From the NCBI GenBank assembly GCA_017442865.1, contig JAFRXK010000015.1, positions 1 to 63,902 of the forward strand: 63,902 bases of DNA, read 5' to 3'. This DNA is from Lachnospiraceae bacterium (GTDB taxonomy: Bacteria > Bacillota > Clostridia > Lachnospirales > Lachnospiraceae). Positions 6,965 to 15,922 of this stretch are shown here, in pieces (position 1 is the stretch's first letter; each line of letters starts with the position of its first letter). The position numbers were made by a program, and so were the translations under genes. A model generated the notes under the pieces. It did no database searches. It was not told the DNA's origin and saw only the letters and a list, made by a program, of their open reading frames with translations.

Positions 6965-7477
6965 TTACTTCTGCTTCATATATTCCTTATAGCCGATTTC
7001 ATCAAGCCTTGCAGCCTTAGCCTCTACCTGCTCCTTTAACTCCTGTGAGTAAGCCTTAAGCCTTGCAAGCAGTTCCTCATCTGATGTAGCAAGAATCTTC
7101 GCTGCAAGCAGACCTGCATTTGCACCGCCGTTGATGGCAACTGTTGCAACAGGTATGCCTGAAGGCATCTGCACTATTGAATAGAGTGAATCCCTACCGC
7201 CCAGCGATGTCGTATGCATCGGAATACCGATAACAGGCATTGGGAAAATCGCCGCACACATGCCAGGAAGATGTGCTGCCATGCCTGCGCCCGCAATAAT
7301 AACCTTAAAGCCCTTTGACTCTGCATTTTTTGCATACTCAAAGAACACGTCAGGCTCTCTGTGTGCCGAGATAATTGTCATCTCGTAATCCACGCCAAGC
7401 TTCTCAAGAATGTCAGCCGCCTTGCTCATAACAGGCATATCTGAATCGCTTCCCATTACAATACCTACTTTAGCCAT
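6965..7477 (-). CDS. purE: N5-carboxyaminoimidazole ribonucleotide mutase, class I PurE
   Basis: PurE moves the carboxyl group of N5-CAIR to carbon 4, giving CAIR. The 170-residue protein has the class I substrate loop GSDSDMPVM, the ISAHREPD stretch with the catalytic His, and AGAGMAAHLPGM. Class I enzymes usually work with PurK, which is not in this window. GGAG precedes the ATG, and this is the first gene of the purEMND unit, with a consensus promoter about 90 bases upstream. Confidence 0.97.
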   Translation of the reverse strand: MAKVGIVMGSDSDMPVMSKAADILEKLGVDYEMTIISAHREPDVFFEYAKNAESKGFKVIIAGAGMAAHLPGMCAAIFPMPVIGIPMHTTSLGGRDSLYSIVQMPSGIPVATVAINGGANAGLLAAKILATSDEELLARLKAYSQELKEQVEAKAARLDEIGYKEYMKQK

Positions 7478-7527
7478 AATGAAATCTCCTTTGTCACCAT
7501 TAATTTATTATCGTTATAATACTCGCA

Positions 7528-7557
7528 GATTGCTTTACACACCATGCTCCCGCAATC
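7528..7557 (-). promoter_or_regulatory. Hairpin in the purE leader
   Basis: GATTGC (7528-7533) and GCAATC (7552-7557) form a stem with an 18-base loop right at the expected 5' end of the purE transcript. It does not match the purine or ZTP riboswitch cores as I know them. It may stabilise the mRNA 5' end. Confidence 0.35.
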
Positions 7558-7565
7558 CTAAAATG

Positions 7566-7594
7566 ATTTTACTATCACACTTTATTATCGTCAA
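7566..7594 (-). promoter_or_regulatory. Promoter of the purEMND operon
   Basis: TTGACG (7594-7589), 17-base spacer, TAAAAT (7571-7566) on the minus strand. Transcription should start near 7559, giving an 80-base leader before purE. Confidence 0.7.
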
Positions 7595-7696
7595 TCATTT
7601 TGTTGCGGAATAATAACAAAGCTGTGCAAATGTCACTGTCCAAACATCTTCTATCGCCTCATCTAAGTATGAGTACCTGTCATCACAGGTTTTGCT

Positions 7697-9748
7697 TTAA
7701 TCAACGCTCTCTATAGCTTCATTTAAGCTTTCCGTGCCAGGAAGCACAAATCTGCCGTCAAGTATAATTGGTGTCCTGCTGCCGTCTGCCTTTACTGCCC
7801 AGATGCCTTTAAGTTCATCATAAGGAATTGTTATATCTGTGTGGCAGTTGAAATATGCCTTCTGCGGCTCGCTGTCCCTCAGCCTCGAAAAATCATTTTC
7901 CCTTGCGACTATCTCCTTGCCGTCAGGATTATAAACCTTTAAATCCTCTGCATGTGAATAGCAGGTGTCGCCTATAGCAAAATGCGGCCCCATCTTCTCA
8001 ATAATAAGAATCTTTAAGCGGCTGATTATGTCGTATTTCTTTGCCATTGCGTATGCCACTGTATTTGTACCGATTGCAAACTCGCCCATTGGCAGGGTCT
8101 TGTGATTAAACAGCAGATTATCCTGTATGAGCTTTCGGTTTGCTTCCTCATCCTCAAATACGCTGCAGCCGTAATCCGCCACAATACCATTCTCAAATCT
8201 AAGCCAGAGATTCTTATACTCTATCTGGTCAATGAATATCTGCGAAATATGAAGTATGCCGTTTGTGCCCTTAAGCCTCGGTGAAGTGAACACCTCGCCT
8301 AACGGAATGTTCACGTCCGAGAGGCAGTTTTCAAAATTGGTCTGCTTTGTTGCGTCGGCAAGCTCGCCAAAGCACACAGTAAGGTCGGTTCTGTTGCCAT
8401 TTGAACCAAGGATATGCGCCTGTACCGAGGAGTCAAGAGTATCTATAAGCTTTTGCTGAATCTCCTTGTACATCACATAATCCAGTGTATTTATCTTTAT
8501 TGTCTCTCTGAAAATCTCTTCAAAATTCTCACCAATCTGCGGTGACGGGAACGAAATAATGGTGAAGCTTCTTTCATCGCCCTTTATATATTCATTCACG
8601 ATTCTTGATGCCTCTGAAATATACGAAAGGCTTAAGCCTCTTTGCTTATCATTAAGACTTGTGCTTTCCGGCTTTGAAACCAGATTCTGCGGCTCCTCAC
8701 CAAAGGTCTCTAAAACCGCCGGTCCGGCGTAAACTGCCGCTTCCGCCTTATAATTTTCATACGCTACCTTAAGCATGGCAAGCTTTCTTTCAATAAATGG
8801 CTTGTCAATGTAGAGTGCCTCGTCAAATCTGTGGTCAAAATCATACTGTACATTTAAAATTGCCCCTGAATATCTGATGACAGGTTTAAGTCCGAGCTTT
8901 TCAAAGTTTAGTATTGCCTGTCTGATAACCCTCTCAAAGCCGATTTCAAAACGTATATCCACGGTCTTTTTCTTTGACAAATCAATTCCTGCGTTCTCAA
9001 AGCCTCTGCGGTAGCCTTCGGTATAGGTATCAGCCATCTTATTTATATCTTCCTGTGGCAGTGAATTTAAAAACTGCGCAGTCTTTATTTCATTCTCTGT
9101 AACATACACGCCATATGCATAAAGATATCTCATATCTGTCAAATCACTGTTCATAATGATATCCCTTGCAAATGTCAATGACGGGTCAACCATAGCCCTT
9201 ACCCTGTAAGGCATTTTTACATCGCAGTAATCGCTCATATAGTAATACACTGCCTCTTTTAACTCACCATACAACGCTTCCTTTGAGGTCTTGTCGGTCT
9301 GTGCCTGCTCGTAAATGTTGTATATCTGAACGAACAGCTCCAAAACGCTTGTAAGCTCCAAAAGCCTGTATTCGTAGGCATATGACTTAATTGCTCTAAT
9401 CTCCGTATACAAAAATGCCAGCAGCTGGCCTTCTTCCATTCCAAAGCAGTTAACGGCATATGCCGGATTCGCAAAGCTTGTCTCGTAATTTTCCTTTAAA
9501 ACATCTCCGTTCAGTCTCTGATTGACGCTCTGACACTTCTCAAGGGAATAATCCTTAACAGCACCGCTTTTAACATCTTCAAACAAATCTGCCACAAATA
9601 TTATAAACTCAGAAACCATCTTAAAATACTTCTGAAGCTTATCAGGCAGCACCTTCTCTGTCACAATGTCTCTTATTCTTTCCGTAACAAGCTCATATCT
9701 TTCCTGTGCCAGTTCATTATCTTCTTTAAATATATCTCTGTAATCCAT
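7697..9748 (-). CDS. M29-like aminopeptidase with a long N-terminal extension
   Basis: The C-terminal half of this 683-residue protein looks like an M29 (AmpS/PepS) metal aminopeptidase: HILGSNGNRTDLTVCF, the PLGEVFTSPRLKGTNGILH stretch with a metal-binding Glu, FAIGTN, and KMGPHFAIGDTCYSHAED with His and Asp ligands. Classical M29 enzymes are about 400 residues; here about 270 mostly helical residues are added in front, with no signal peptide. This long form is probably a separate Clostridia subfamily. The enzyme would trim N-terminal residues from peptides in the cytoplasm. The ATG follows GGGGTG. It is 33 bases downstream of the HD-domain gene. Confidence 0.8.
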   Translation of the reverse strand: MDYRDIFKEDNELAQERYELVTERIRDIVTEKVLPDKLQKYFKMVSEFIIFVADLFEDVKSGAVKDYSLEKCQSVNQRLNGDVLKENYETSFANPAYAVNCFGMEEGQLLAFLYTEIRAIKSYAYEYRLLELTSVLELFVQIYNIYEQAQTDKTSKEALYGELKEAVYYYMSDYCDVKMPYRVRAMVDPSLTFARDIIMNSDLTDMRYLYAYGVYVTENEIKTAQFLNSLPQEDINKMADTYTEGYRRGFENAGIDLSKKKTVDIRFEIGFERVIRQAILNFEKLGLKPVIRYSGAILNVQYDFDHRFDEALYIDKPFIERKLAMLKVAYENYKAEAAVYAGPAVLETFGEEPQNLVSKPESTSLNDKQRGLSLSYISEASRIVNEYIKGDERSFTIISFPSPQIGENFEEIFRETIKINTLDYVMYKEIQQKLIDTLDSSVQAHILGSNGNRTDLTVCFGELADATKQTNFENCLSDVNIPLGEVFTSPRLKGTNGILHISQIFIDQIEYKNLWLRFENGIVADYGCSVFEDEEANRKLIQDNLLFNHKTLPMGEFAIGTNTVAYAMAKKYDIISRLKILIIEKMGPHFAIGDTCYSHAEDLKVYNPDGKEIVARENDFSRLRDSEPQKAYFNCHTDITIPYDELKGIWAVKADGSRTPIILDGRFVLPGTESLNEAIESVD

Positions 9749-9781
9749 AAATATTTAATCACCCCTTTAATATCATTTTTC

Positions 9782-10369
9782 TTATTCATCCTTTATCTTT
9801 CCGAGCTTAACATTCTTGTCTATCATATTCATCATATATTCGGAAAGTATCTCTGAGCCCTCGTGAATCTTTGCATTTCTGTTTACAATCTGGTGCTTTG
9901 CAACATCATGCTCCAGCCATGCTTTTCCACCCGTCGCATCATTTAACATGCCCGGCTGCACCCTGTCAAGTACATTCGCAAACTTTGATTCAGGAGTTTT
10001 GAAATCCTCAAACTCATCCCAAAGCCCCCACATCTGCTTTTCCTGGTCCTCAGGCAGCATACCAAACAGCCTCTTTGCCGCTTTTAACTCACGCTCGCGC
10101 TTCGTCTGATTGCCCGCCTCATCATAAGCATATGTATCTCCGGCATCAATCTCAATAACATCATGTATCAGCACCATGCTCATCACTCTTAAGATATCAA
10201 CCTTTTCATTTGAGTACTCGCTAAGCAAAAGCGCCATAACCGCCAGATGCCACGAATGCTCGGCATCATTCTCCTGCTCAATACCATTTAACTTGTAGGT
10301 CTGTCTCTTAATATCCTTGAGCCTGTCAAGCTCCAGTATAAAATTCATCTGCTTACTCAATCTGTCCAT
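9782..10369 (-). CDS. HD-domain hydrolase, YfbR-like 5'-deoxynucleotidase family
   Basis: This 195-residue protein has the HD metal site: AEHSWHLAVMALLL supplies the first His, VLIHDVIEIDAGDTYAYD the HD pair, and a later Asp lies in FANVLDRVQPGML. This order matches the YfbR/HDDC2 group, which removes phosphate from deoxynucleoside monophosphates. A role in nucleotide pool control would suit the neighbouring pyr and pur genes, but exact substrates cannot be read from sequence. The ATG follows GGAGG. The gene appears intact. Confidence 0.85.
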   Translation of the reverse strand: MDRLSKQMNFILELDRLKDIKRQTYKLNGIEQENDAEHSWHLAVMALLLSEYSNEKVDILRVMSMVLIHDVIEIDAGDTYAYDEAGNQTKRERELKAAKRLFGMLPEDQEKQMWGLWDEFEDFKTPESKFANVLDRVQPGMLNDATGGKAWLEHDVAKHQIVNRNAKIHEGSEILSEYMMNMIDKNVKLGKIKDE

Positions 10370-10477
10370 GATGTATGTCCTCCCAAGCGCATGTATTTTT
10401 TAATTCTCCGGACAATTTTCCGGCTCCGGCGCCCCTTCCTTTATAAAATGCTTTTCTGTTTTGTCTGCCCTGCCGTT

Positions 10478-10801
10478 TTATGACACCAGACCCCATATGT
10501 ATAGTGCAACCATACCTATTATCATCAATGAGTTAAGAGCAATGGCTATCTTGTCAGACAGCCAGATTCTTTTATTGATTTTATAATTCATAATCAGTAT
10601 TAAAACAGCAAATATAAAAAGCAGCAGCGCAATCCAGCCTAATGATGCAGCTATTGAGGCATCTCCAAGCTCAGGTTTTATTGTGAGAAGCATCCCTGCA
10701 CCAAAAAAAGCCGCGCCTGTAATGAATATAAGTATTCCAACAACAGACGCCGCGCTTATCTTCTTTCTGTCTATCTCCCTAACATATCTGTCCTTTTTCA
10801 T
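10478..10801 (-). CDS. Small membrane protein with three transmembrane segments
   Basis: From the ATG at 10801, seven bases after GAAAGGA, this is a 107-residue protein; two in-frame TTG codons lie just upstream. It has a charged start (KKDRYVREIDRKKISA), then three hydrophobic helices (VVGILIFITGAAFFGAGMLL, LGWIALLLFIFAVLILIM, IALNSLMIIGMVALYIWGL). No family or function is recognised. It lies 75 bases after vanZ and may share the pyrE transcript. Confidence 0.65.
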   Translation of the reverse strand: MKKDRYVREIDRKKISAASVVGILIFITGAAFFGAGMLLTIKPELGDASIAASLGWIALLLFIFAVLILIMNYKINKRIWLSDKIAIALNSLMIIGMVALYIWGLVS

Positions 10802-10876
10802 CAACAAATCCTTTCTTCTGATGCTGCCTTTAAGCCTGTACAGCCATACATGATTAACAGACCGCTTTCCATGTAT

Positions 10877-11344
10877 TTAAGCAGTCCTCCGCCTATGCTT
10901 ATAATCGAATATTTTAAAGATTGTAAAGCCCAGAATGACTCCACTCATATTCAGAATAATATCATCCACATCAAATGTTCCGACTCTTGTTACAAGCTGC
11001 AGACATTCCACCAGAATAATAAATATCAGTGCCACAGGCAAAATAGCATACCATCTTCTCATATGTGAATAGAATACCGGCAGCAGAAAGCCAAACGGTA
11101 CAAACACTAAAACATTTCCCAAAAGGTTGACCATAACCATTCTGCAGCCGATAATGTCCCTGTATACCCAGAATCTTTTTATCTCCTTGAACGGTTCTAA
11201 ATTATACCTATAGTTTTCCGAAATCTCTGTCCTTCCATATCTTTCTGAAAAGAACAGAAAGTATATAAGGCAGCCTATATAAATAAAAAACAATATAAAT
11301 GCGGCTGCCTTAACTAATCTTTTAAACCATCGTTTATGCAACAT
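10877..11344 (-). CDS. VanZ family membrane protein
   Basis: This 155-residue protein has four hydrophobic helices and the family features: the N-terminal F-F-S-E-R-Y-G-R-T segment, NLLGNVLVFVPFGFLLP, LVECLQLVTRVGTFDVDDII and LNMSGVILGF. VanZ was first seen in glycopeptide-resistance elements, where it raises teicoplanin resistance; most homologues are chromosomal with unknown roles in the envelope. Its start overlaps the 60-residue upstream ORF by 11 bases, so translation is probably coupled. No vancomycin-resistance genes are nearby, so no resistance is implied. Confidence 0.88.
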   Translation of the reverse strand: MLHKRWFKRLVKAAAFILFFIYIGCLIYFLFFSERYGRTEISENYRYNLEPFKEIKRFWVYRDIIGCRMVMVNLLGNVLVFVPFGFLLPVFYSHMRRWYAILPVALIFIILVECLQLVTRVGTFDVDDIILNMSGVILGFTIFKIFDYKHRRRTA

Positions 11345-11516
11345 CAGACAACTCTTTCTTCTTCTTCATTAAAACAGCGCCGCAGATAATCTGCACCGTA
11401 CCAATCATAACGCCAACAGCTGCAGTAATAATTCCTAAAACAAGACATGTAACGCCCCACTTGCCTGTTGCGCTCGAGGTCTCCATAATAACATCAAGTC
11501 TGGATTTGTTTTTCAT
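11334..11516 (-). CDS. Small membrane protein, 60 residues
   Basis: A GGAGG-preceded ATG starts a 60-residue protein: a polar start (MKNKSRLDVIMETSSATGKW) and one or two hydrophobic stretches (GVTCLVLGIITAAVGVMIGT, VQIICGAVLM), ending KKKKELSDVA. It sits 29 bases after pyrE and overlaps vanZ. No family is recognised; the overlap suggests a partner of the VanZ-like protein. Confidence 0.65.
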   Translation of the reverse strand: MKNKSRLDVIMETSSATGKWGVTCLVLGIITAAVGVMIGTVQIICGAVLMKKKKELSDVA

Positions 11517-11545
11517 TCTCCGTATCCTCCATAAAAATTTATAAT

Positions 11546-12220
11546 TTACTCTGCTCCATACTGCTCATAGTATGCATCAATCGCAGCCTTTAATTCATCA
11601 TCAATAATGACCTTTCCCTTGTATGGTCTGTTGTATAAATGCTCCACAACCTCTGCCATCGTAACAATCGCTGTAGTTTTAAGACCGTACCTCTCCTCTA
11701 TCTCACAAAGTGCAGACTTTGTGCCCTGTCCACGCTCCATCCTGTCAACCGAAACCACAAGTCCCATTACATCCACGTCGCCCTGCGCCTTGATAATAGG
11801 AAGTGTCTCACCTATAGATGTTCCGGCTGTAGTAACATCCTCAATAATAATAACCCTGTCACCGTCTGCAATCGGGCTTCCGAGCAGTATACCCTTGTCG
11901 CCGTGGTCCTTTATCTCTTTTCTGTTTGAGCAGTACTTAATATCCCTGCCATATTCGCTGCTTATAGCAATCGTAGCGGCAACCGTAAGCGGAATGCCCT
12001 TGTATGCCGGTCCGAAAAGCACATCAAAGTCCATACCAAATTTATCATTTATAGCCTTCGCATAATACTGTCCAAGTCTGCTAAGCTGTGCGCCCGTCCT
12101 ATAAAATCCTGTATTAATGAAGAATGGTGTCTTTCTGCCGCTCTTCGTCACAAAATCACCAAACTTCAGCACATTGCAATCAACCATAAACTCTATAAAT
12201 TCCTGCTTATACTGTTCCAT
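11546..12220 (-). CDS. pyrE: Orotate phosphoribosyltransferase
   Basis: PyrE joins orotate and PRPP to give OMP. The 224-residue protein has KSGRKTPFFINTGFYRTG at the substrate end, FGPAYKGIPL and the PRPP loop VIIIEDVTTAGTSIGE. Length and motifs are normal. The ATG follows GGAGG. It is separated from the other pyr genes by the Rpn gene and has its own promoter; small membrane genes follow on the same strand. Confidence 0.96.
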   Translation of the reverse strand: MEQYKQEFIEFMVDCNVLKFGDFVTKSGRKTPFFINTGFYRTGAQLSRLGQYYAKAINDKFGMDFDVLFGPAYKGIPLTVAATIAISSEYGRDIKYCSNRKEIKDHGDKGILLGSPIADGDRVIIIEDVTTAGTSIGETLPIIKAQGDVDVMGLVVSVDRMERGQGTKSALCEIEERYGLKTTAIVTMAEVVEHLYNRPYKGKVIIDDELKAAIDAYYEQYGAE

Positions 12221-12267
12221 AATTCATCCTCCAAATAATAATCTAAGCTTCTCTGCTACTGTTAGCA

Positions 12268-12291
12268 TGCTGCCGCAGATATATGGCAGCA
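12268..12291 (-). promoter_or_regulatory. Hairpin in the pyrE leader
   Basis: TGCTGCC (12268-12274) pairs with GGCAGCA (12285-12291) around GCAGATATAT. It lies between the pyrE promoter and start codon. There is no obvious PyrR-binding loop and no T-run. A related AGCATGCTGC...GATATAT sequence occurs upstream of spoIIP at 36366-36386. Confidence 0.4.
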
Positions 12292-12325
12292 CAGTAATTA
12301 ACCTCAATATCTATTATTCCTTATA

Positions 12326-12354
12326 ATTCTAACACACCTTATCAAGGTTTTCAA
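12326..12354 (-). promoter_or_regulatory. pyrE promoter
   Basis: TTGAAA (12354-12349), 17-base spacer, TAGAAT (12331-12326) on the minus strand, about 100 bases before pyrE. The rest of the pyrE-Rpn gap (12221-12632) holds only the hairpin above and a weak plus-strand promoter. Confidence 0.65.
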
Positions 12355-12505
12355 CAAAGCAAAGTTGATTTTTAAACTACAATTTTGCTTTTTGATTAAA
12401 CACAAGTGTTTTGTTATTCATCAATTTTTTATTGCACTTATTTACCGCTCATGCTAAAATTACATTGTATGTCGATTATTTCTTGCACGGATTCTTGTTT
12501 TGTCT

Positions 12506-12534
12506 TTGACATTTCGTCATTTGCATTTCATATT
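12506..12534 (+). promoter_or_regulatory. Candidate promoter of the Rpn gene
   Basis: TTGACA at 12506-12511 and a weak -10 CATATT at 12529-12534 with a 17-base spacer. A second pair, TTGTAT/TAAAAT at 12588-12616, would start transcription inside the ribosome-binding site and is less likely. Confidence 0.4.
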
Positions 12535-12632
12535 TGGCATTCTGCCATGAGAATCTCATTTTATTTATCATACGATACAATTTTCTGTTGTATTTACTCT
12601 TATCATATTGTAAAATGGAGGTGTAACATTAT

Positions 12633-13613
12633 ATGGTCTTGGTAAACAGGCAATATAAAGACAGCCTTTTTCGCAGGATTTTCAGCGACAAAAGTGATTT
12701 GCTGTCCCTCTACAATGCTCTGAACGGTTCTTCCTATAATGACCCGGACGAGCTTACGATAACCACTCTTGATGATGTAATCTACATAAAGATAAAAAAT
12801 GATCTTTCATTTATAATTGACGATAAGATAAATCTCTACGAACACCAAAGCACCTTCAATCCCAATATGCCGCTTCGCGGGTTGTTCTACTTAAGCGAGC
12901 TTTATCAGGCATATGTGGACGAGCATAATATGAATATATACTCCGAACCAAGGTTAAGGCTTCCTGTTCCACAGTACATCATATTTTATAATGGTACTGA
13001 TGACGAGCCAGAGCAGATGACACTTTATCTTAAGGATTTGTTTGAGTCATCTGATGCAAAGCCATGCATTGACTGTCAGGCAATACAGATAAACATTGGT
13101 TTTGGACACAATAAAGCTCTTATGGATAAGTGCTGCAGGCTTTATGAATACTCTTTTTTTGTTAATATGATTAAAGATAATATTAACAAAGGATATAAAC
13201 TTGCTGATGCTGTAGAGATAGCAGTAAATTACTGTATTACACATGATATTCTAAGGGACATTTTAAGCAAAAACCGTGCGGAGGTGGCAAATATGATACT
13301 TACGGAATACAATGAAGAGCGGCATCTTAAGGCTCTCAGAGAGTATAATTATGAAAAGGGCTTTGAACAAGGGCTTGAACAGGGGCTTTCTTCCGGAATT
13401 GAAGAAGGGCTTGAGCGCGGCACTAAAGAAGGGCTTGAGCGCGGCACTAAGATATCAGAGATAAAAATGATACTCAAGCTTCACGCAAAGGATTTCCCGG
13501 TCACTGATATCGCCGATATAATTGATGCAGATGTATCAAGAATTGAAGCTGTTATCAGGCTTTTTGATTCTGACGAATCGCTGACTGCTGAAGAAATCGC
13601 TGATATGCTTTAA
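12633..13613 (+). CDS. Rpn family nuclease / PD-(D/E)XK transposase-like protein
   Basis: This 326-residue protein belongs to the Rpn/YhgA-like group of PD-(D/E)XK proteins, of which E. coli RpnA is a DNA nuclease that promotes RecA-independent recombination. It starts with YKDSLFRRIFSDKSDLLSLY; the active-site region has a conserved Asp in SFIIDDKINL and then EHQST (ExQ in place of ExK, as usual in this group). The tail holds repeated Gly turns (EQGLEQGLSSGIEEGLERG, KEGLERG) typical of the family, followed by a helical end. GGAGGTG lies 10 bases before the ATG. It separates pyrE from pyrD and may be a domesticated mobile gene. Confidence 0.88.
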   Translation: MVLVNRQYKDSLFRRIFSDKSDLLSLYNALNGSSYNDPDELTITTLDDVIYIKIKNDLSFIIDDKINLYEHQSTFNPNMPLRGLFYLSELYQAYVDEHNMNIYSEPRLRLPVPQYIIFYNGTDDEPEQMTLYLKDLFESSDAKPCIDCQAIQINIGFGHNKALMDKCCRLYEYSFFVNMIKDNINKGYKLADAVEIAVNYCITHDILRDILSKNRAEVANMILTEYNEERHLKALREYNYEKGFEQGLEQGLSSGIEEGLERGTKEGLERGTKISEIKMILKLHAKDFPVTDIADIIDADVSRIEAVIRLFDSDESLTAEEIADML

Positions 13614-13685
13614 TTATTAGACTGTAGGCGGTTCAGACTCAACTGATTCGCTGAAGAAATCGCTGATATGCTTTAATTATCAGAC
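13587..13685. repeat. Duplicated 3' end of the Rpn gene
   Basis: A 36-bp stretch covering the last codons and stop of the Rpn gene (13587-13622) recurs at 13650-13685 with one change. The second copy is non-coding. It looks like a recent local tandem duplication with a 63-bp period. Confidence 0.75.
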
Positions 13686-13718
13686 AATGAATGCTTTAAG
13701 GAAATAATCGTACTGCAG

Positions 13719-13765
13719 AGGGCTTGTATCTCAGATTACCGATTCACTTCTGAGATACAAGCCCT
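13719..13765. terminator. Bidirectional terminator between the Rpn gene and pyrD
   Basis: AGGGCTTGTATCTCAGA (13719-13735) is exactly inverted at 13749-13765 around a 13-base loop. It lies between two convergent genes. T-runs on both sides are weak, but the 17-bp stem is strong. Confidence 0.65.
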
Positions 13766-13823
13766 TATTCAAACCTGATTAATGCATAAATTGAAACCAA
13801 TATGCCAATCCATGATTATAAAT

Positions 13824-14726
13824 TTACTTCACTGCCCCAATCAATTCATTTATATCCTGAACGCCGTATTTTATCATGTATTCTTCTATTCCTGCCACGA
13901 CCTTCTCTGTTGTAAACGGGTCAGCAAAGTTTGCCGTTCCGACTGATACGGCAGTTGCTCCGGCAAGTATGAACTCAAGCGCATCCTCCGCATTTGCAAT
14001 GCCGCCCATGCCTATTATCGGAAGCTTTACAGCATTCGCCACCTGATAAACCATTCTTACCGCCACCGGCTTAATTGCCGGACCGGAAAGACCTCCGGTC
14101 TTGTTTGCAACCGCAAATTTTCTTCTGTGGATGTCTATCTTCATGCCGGTGATTGTATTGATAAGCGAAACTGCATCTGCTCCGCCTGCCTCGACAGCTC
14201 TCGCCATCTCTGTAATGTCAGTCACATTTGGGCTGAGCTTCATAATAACAGGCTGCTTTGCCGCCTTCTTTACCGCCCTTGTAATGTCATATGCCGCCTC
14301 AGCCTTCTGTCCGAAAGCAATGCCGCCCTCCTTGACATTCGGGCAGGAAATGTTAATTTCCAAAAGGTCAACCGGCTCGTCTGCCAGTCTCTCAACAACC
14401 TCTATATAATCCTCCTTCGACCTTCCACAGACATTTACTATAATCTTCGTGTCGTACTGTCTTAAAAATGGTATGTCTCTATTCACAAACACGTCAATAC
14501 CCGGATTCTGAAGTCCGATGGCATTTATCATGCCGCCATAGGTCTCTGCAATTCTAGGCGTAGGATTGCCCGGCCAAGGCACATTCGCAACACCCTTTGT
14601 AACAACTGCGCCAAGCTTATTTAAATCCACAAACTCGCTGTATTCCTGACCTGAGCCAAAGGTTCCCGATGCTGTCATCACAGGATTCTTAAGCTCAACT
14701 CCTGCTATGTTCACTTTCATATTCAT
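13824..14726 (-). CDS. pyrD: Dihydroorotate dehydrogenase, class 1B catalytic subunit
   Basis: PyrDB oxidises dihydroorotate to orotate on FMN and passes electrons through PyrK to NAD. The 300-residue protein has [13 protein letters not shown] at the FMN site, [12 protein letters not shown] with the catalytic Cys of class 1 enzymes, [32 protein letters not shown] and the phosphate site IIGMGGI. The pairing with pyrK supports class 1B. The ATG follows GGAGG. It is the last gene of pyrC-pyrF-pyrK-pyrD, 98 bases after pyrK. Confidence 0.96.
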   Translation of the reverse strand: MNMKVNIAGVELKNPVMTASGTFGSGQEYSEFVDLNKLGAVVTKGVANVPWPGNPTPRIAETYGGMINAIGLQNPGIDVFVNRDIPFLRQYDTKIIVNVCGRSKEDYIEVVERLADEPVDLLEINISCPNVKEGGIAFGQKAEAAYDITRAVKKAAKQPVIMKLSPNVTDITEMARAVEAGGADAVSLINTITGMKIDIHRRKFAVANKTGGLSGPAIKPVAVRMVYQVANAVKLPIIGMGGIANAEDALEFILAGATAVSVGTANFADPFTTEKVVAGIEEYMIKYGVQDINELIGAVK

Positions 14727-14824
14727 ATGTTTTTCCTCCGATGCACAGCAATCTGCCCGTGCATTTACTATATTTTAAACTAAAACATGGCTGTGCAGAA
14801 TATGCCTGCATATTTTAAGTATTT

Positions 14825-15595
14825 TTAAAGCTCAACATCCTCTGCCGGGAATACAGGACCTTCCTTGCAGATTCTCTTGTTGTGAACACGAGAATGCCCG
14901 TCAACCTCAGTCGACCTGCATACACAGGCAAGGCACGCGCCGATACCGCACGCCATCTTCTCCTCAAGCGAAATCCACGCCTTCATATTATTTTCGGCGG
15001 CATACTGCTTAAGCGCTCTTAGCATCGGAGTCGGTCCGCAGGCAAAAATGGCATCTGCCTTAAGCCCGTTATCCTTAATAGCATCAATAACATTTCCCTT
15101 AGTGCCGGCACTTCCGTCCTCAGTTGCAACTACAACCTCTGTATATCTTTCAAATTCATCCTTCAAAAACATATTGCTGTCGCGGTAGCCGATAACAGCC
15201 TTAGTCTCACACTTAAGCTGCTTAGCAAGCTCAAGCATCGGCGGAATACCTATGCCGCCACCGATAAGAAACGCGCTTCCCTCAAAATCCAGAGGAAACC
15301 CATTTCCCAGCGGTCCAACAATATCAATCAAATCGCCCGCATTATAGCCGGAAAACTCATTTGTTCCCTTACCGGCAATACGATACACAATTCGAAGGCT
15401 TCTTTTTTCCTTATCAATTTCACAAATGCTTATCGGTCTTGGAAGCAGTCTTGAACCGTCCCGGCAGTAAACAGATATAAACTGTCCCGGCACCGCCTCC
15501 ATTGCAATATCCTTCGTGCCAATCCACATACTGAAAATGTCCGGAGCAATGCACTCCTGACTTATCACTTTAGCCCTTTCCTTATACTTTGCCAT
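14825..15595 (-). CDS. pyrK: Dihydroorotate dehydrogenase electron-transfer subunit
   Basis: PyrK is a ferredoxin-reductase-like protein carrying FAD and a 2Fe-2S cluster; it links PyrDB to NAD. The 256-residue protein has RLLPRPISICEI for FAD binding, FLIGGGIGIPPMLELAKQL for the nucleotide, and the cluster ligands CGIGACLACVC followed by a further Cys in HNKRICKEGPVF. GGGAG precedes the ATG. Its upstream side is the repeat-filled gap to pyrF. Confidence 0.96.
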   Translation of the reverse strand: MAKYKERAKVISQECIAPDIFSMWIGTKDIAMEAVPGQFISVYCRDGSRLLPRPISICEIDKEKRSLRIVYRIAGKGTNEFSGYNAGDLIDIVGPLGNGFPLDFEGSAFLIGGGIGIPPMLELAKQLKCETKAVIGYRDSNMFLKDEFERYTEVVVATEDGSAGTKGNVIDAIKDNGLKADAIFACGPTPMLRALKQYAAENNMKAWISLEEKMACGIGACLACVCRSTEVDGHSRVHNKRICKEGPVFPAEDVEL

Positions 15596-15650
15596 AATAT
15601 TCTCCCATTCCGATTAAATCATTTGTTGCCGTTTTTATCTTTCAACATCA

Positions 15651-15922
15651 GCTTCATAAACCATTCCTTCGCTTATTCCAACACTAGCCGGCTTTCGCAA
15701 TTACATTTTGATATTTGTACTTATAATTTTATGATTTTTTCTTCCCCGGCATGCGCCTTGAAGGCGAAGCCTGAACGAAGCATCTGCTGCTTCATAAACT
15801 ATTCCTTCGCTTATTCCAACACTAGCCGGCTTTCGCAATTACATTTTGATATTTGTACTTATAATTTTATGATTTTTTCTTCCCCGGCATGCGCCTTGAA
15901 GGCGAAGCCTGAACGAAGCATG
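15651..15922. repeat. Tandem duplication, two units of 138 bp
   Basis: The sequence 15651-15788 is repeated almost exactly from 15789 to about 15922. The units lie between pyrK and pyrF. The plus-strand frame 15623-15931 is a by-product of the repeat, not a gene. The 364-bp gap 15596-15959 holds nothing else. Confidence 0.9.

Noticed and set aside
7478..7565. Purine or ZTP riboswitch upstream of purE
   Set aside because: I looked for the conserved core sequences of both classes and found none; only a simple stem is present.
10877..11344. Vancomycin-resistance gene cluster
   Set aside because: Only a VanZ-family protein is present; vanH, vanA, vanX, vanS and vanR are all absent.
12588..12616. 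TTGTAT-17-TAAAAT promoter for the Rpn gene
   Set aside because: Transcription would start inside the ribosome-binding site, which would leave no usable leader.
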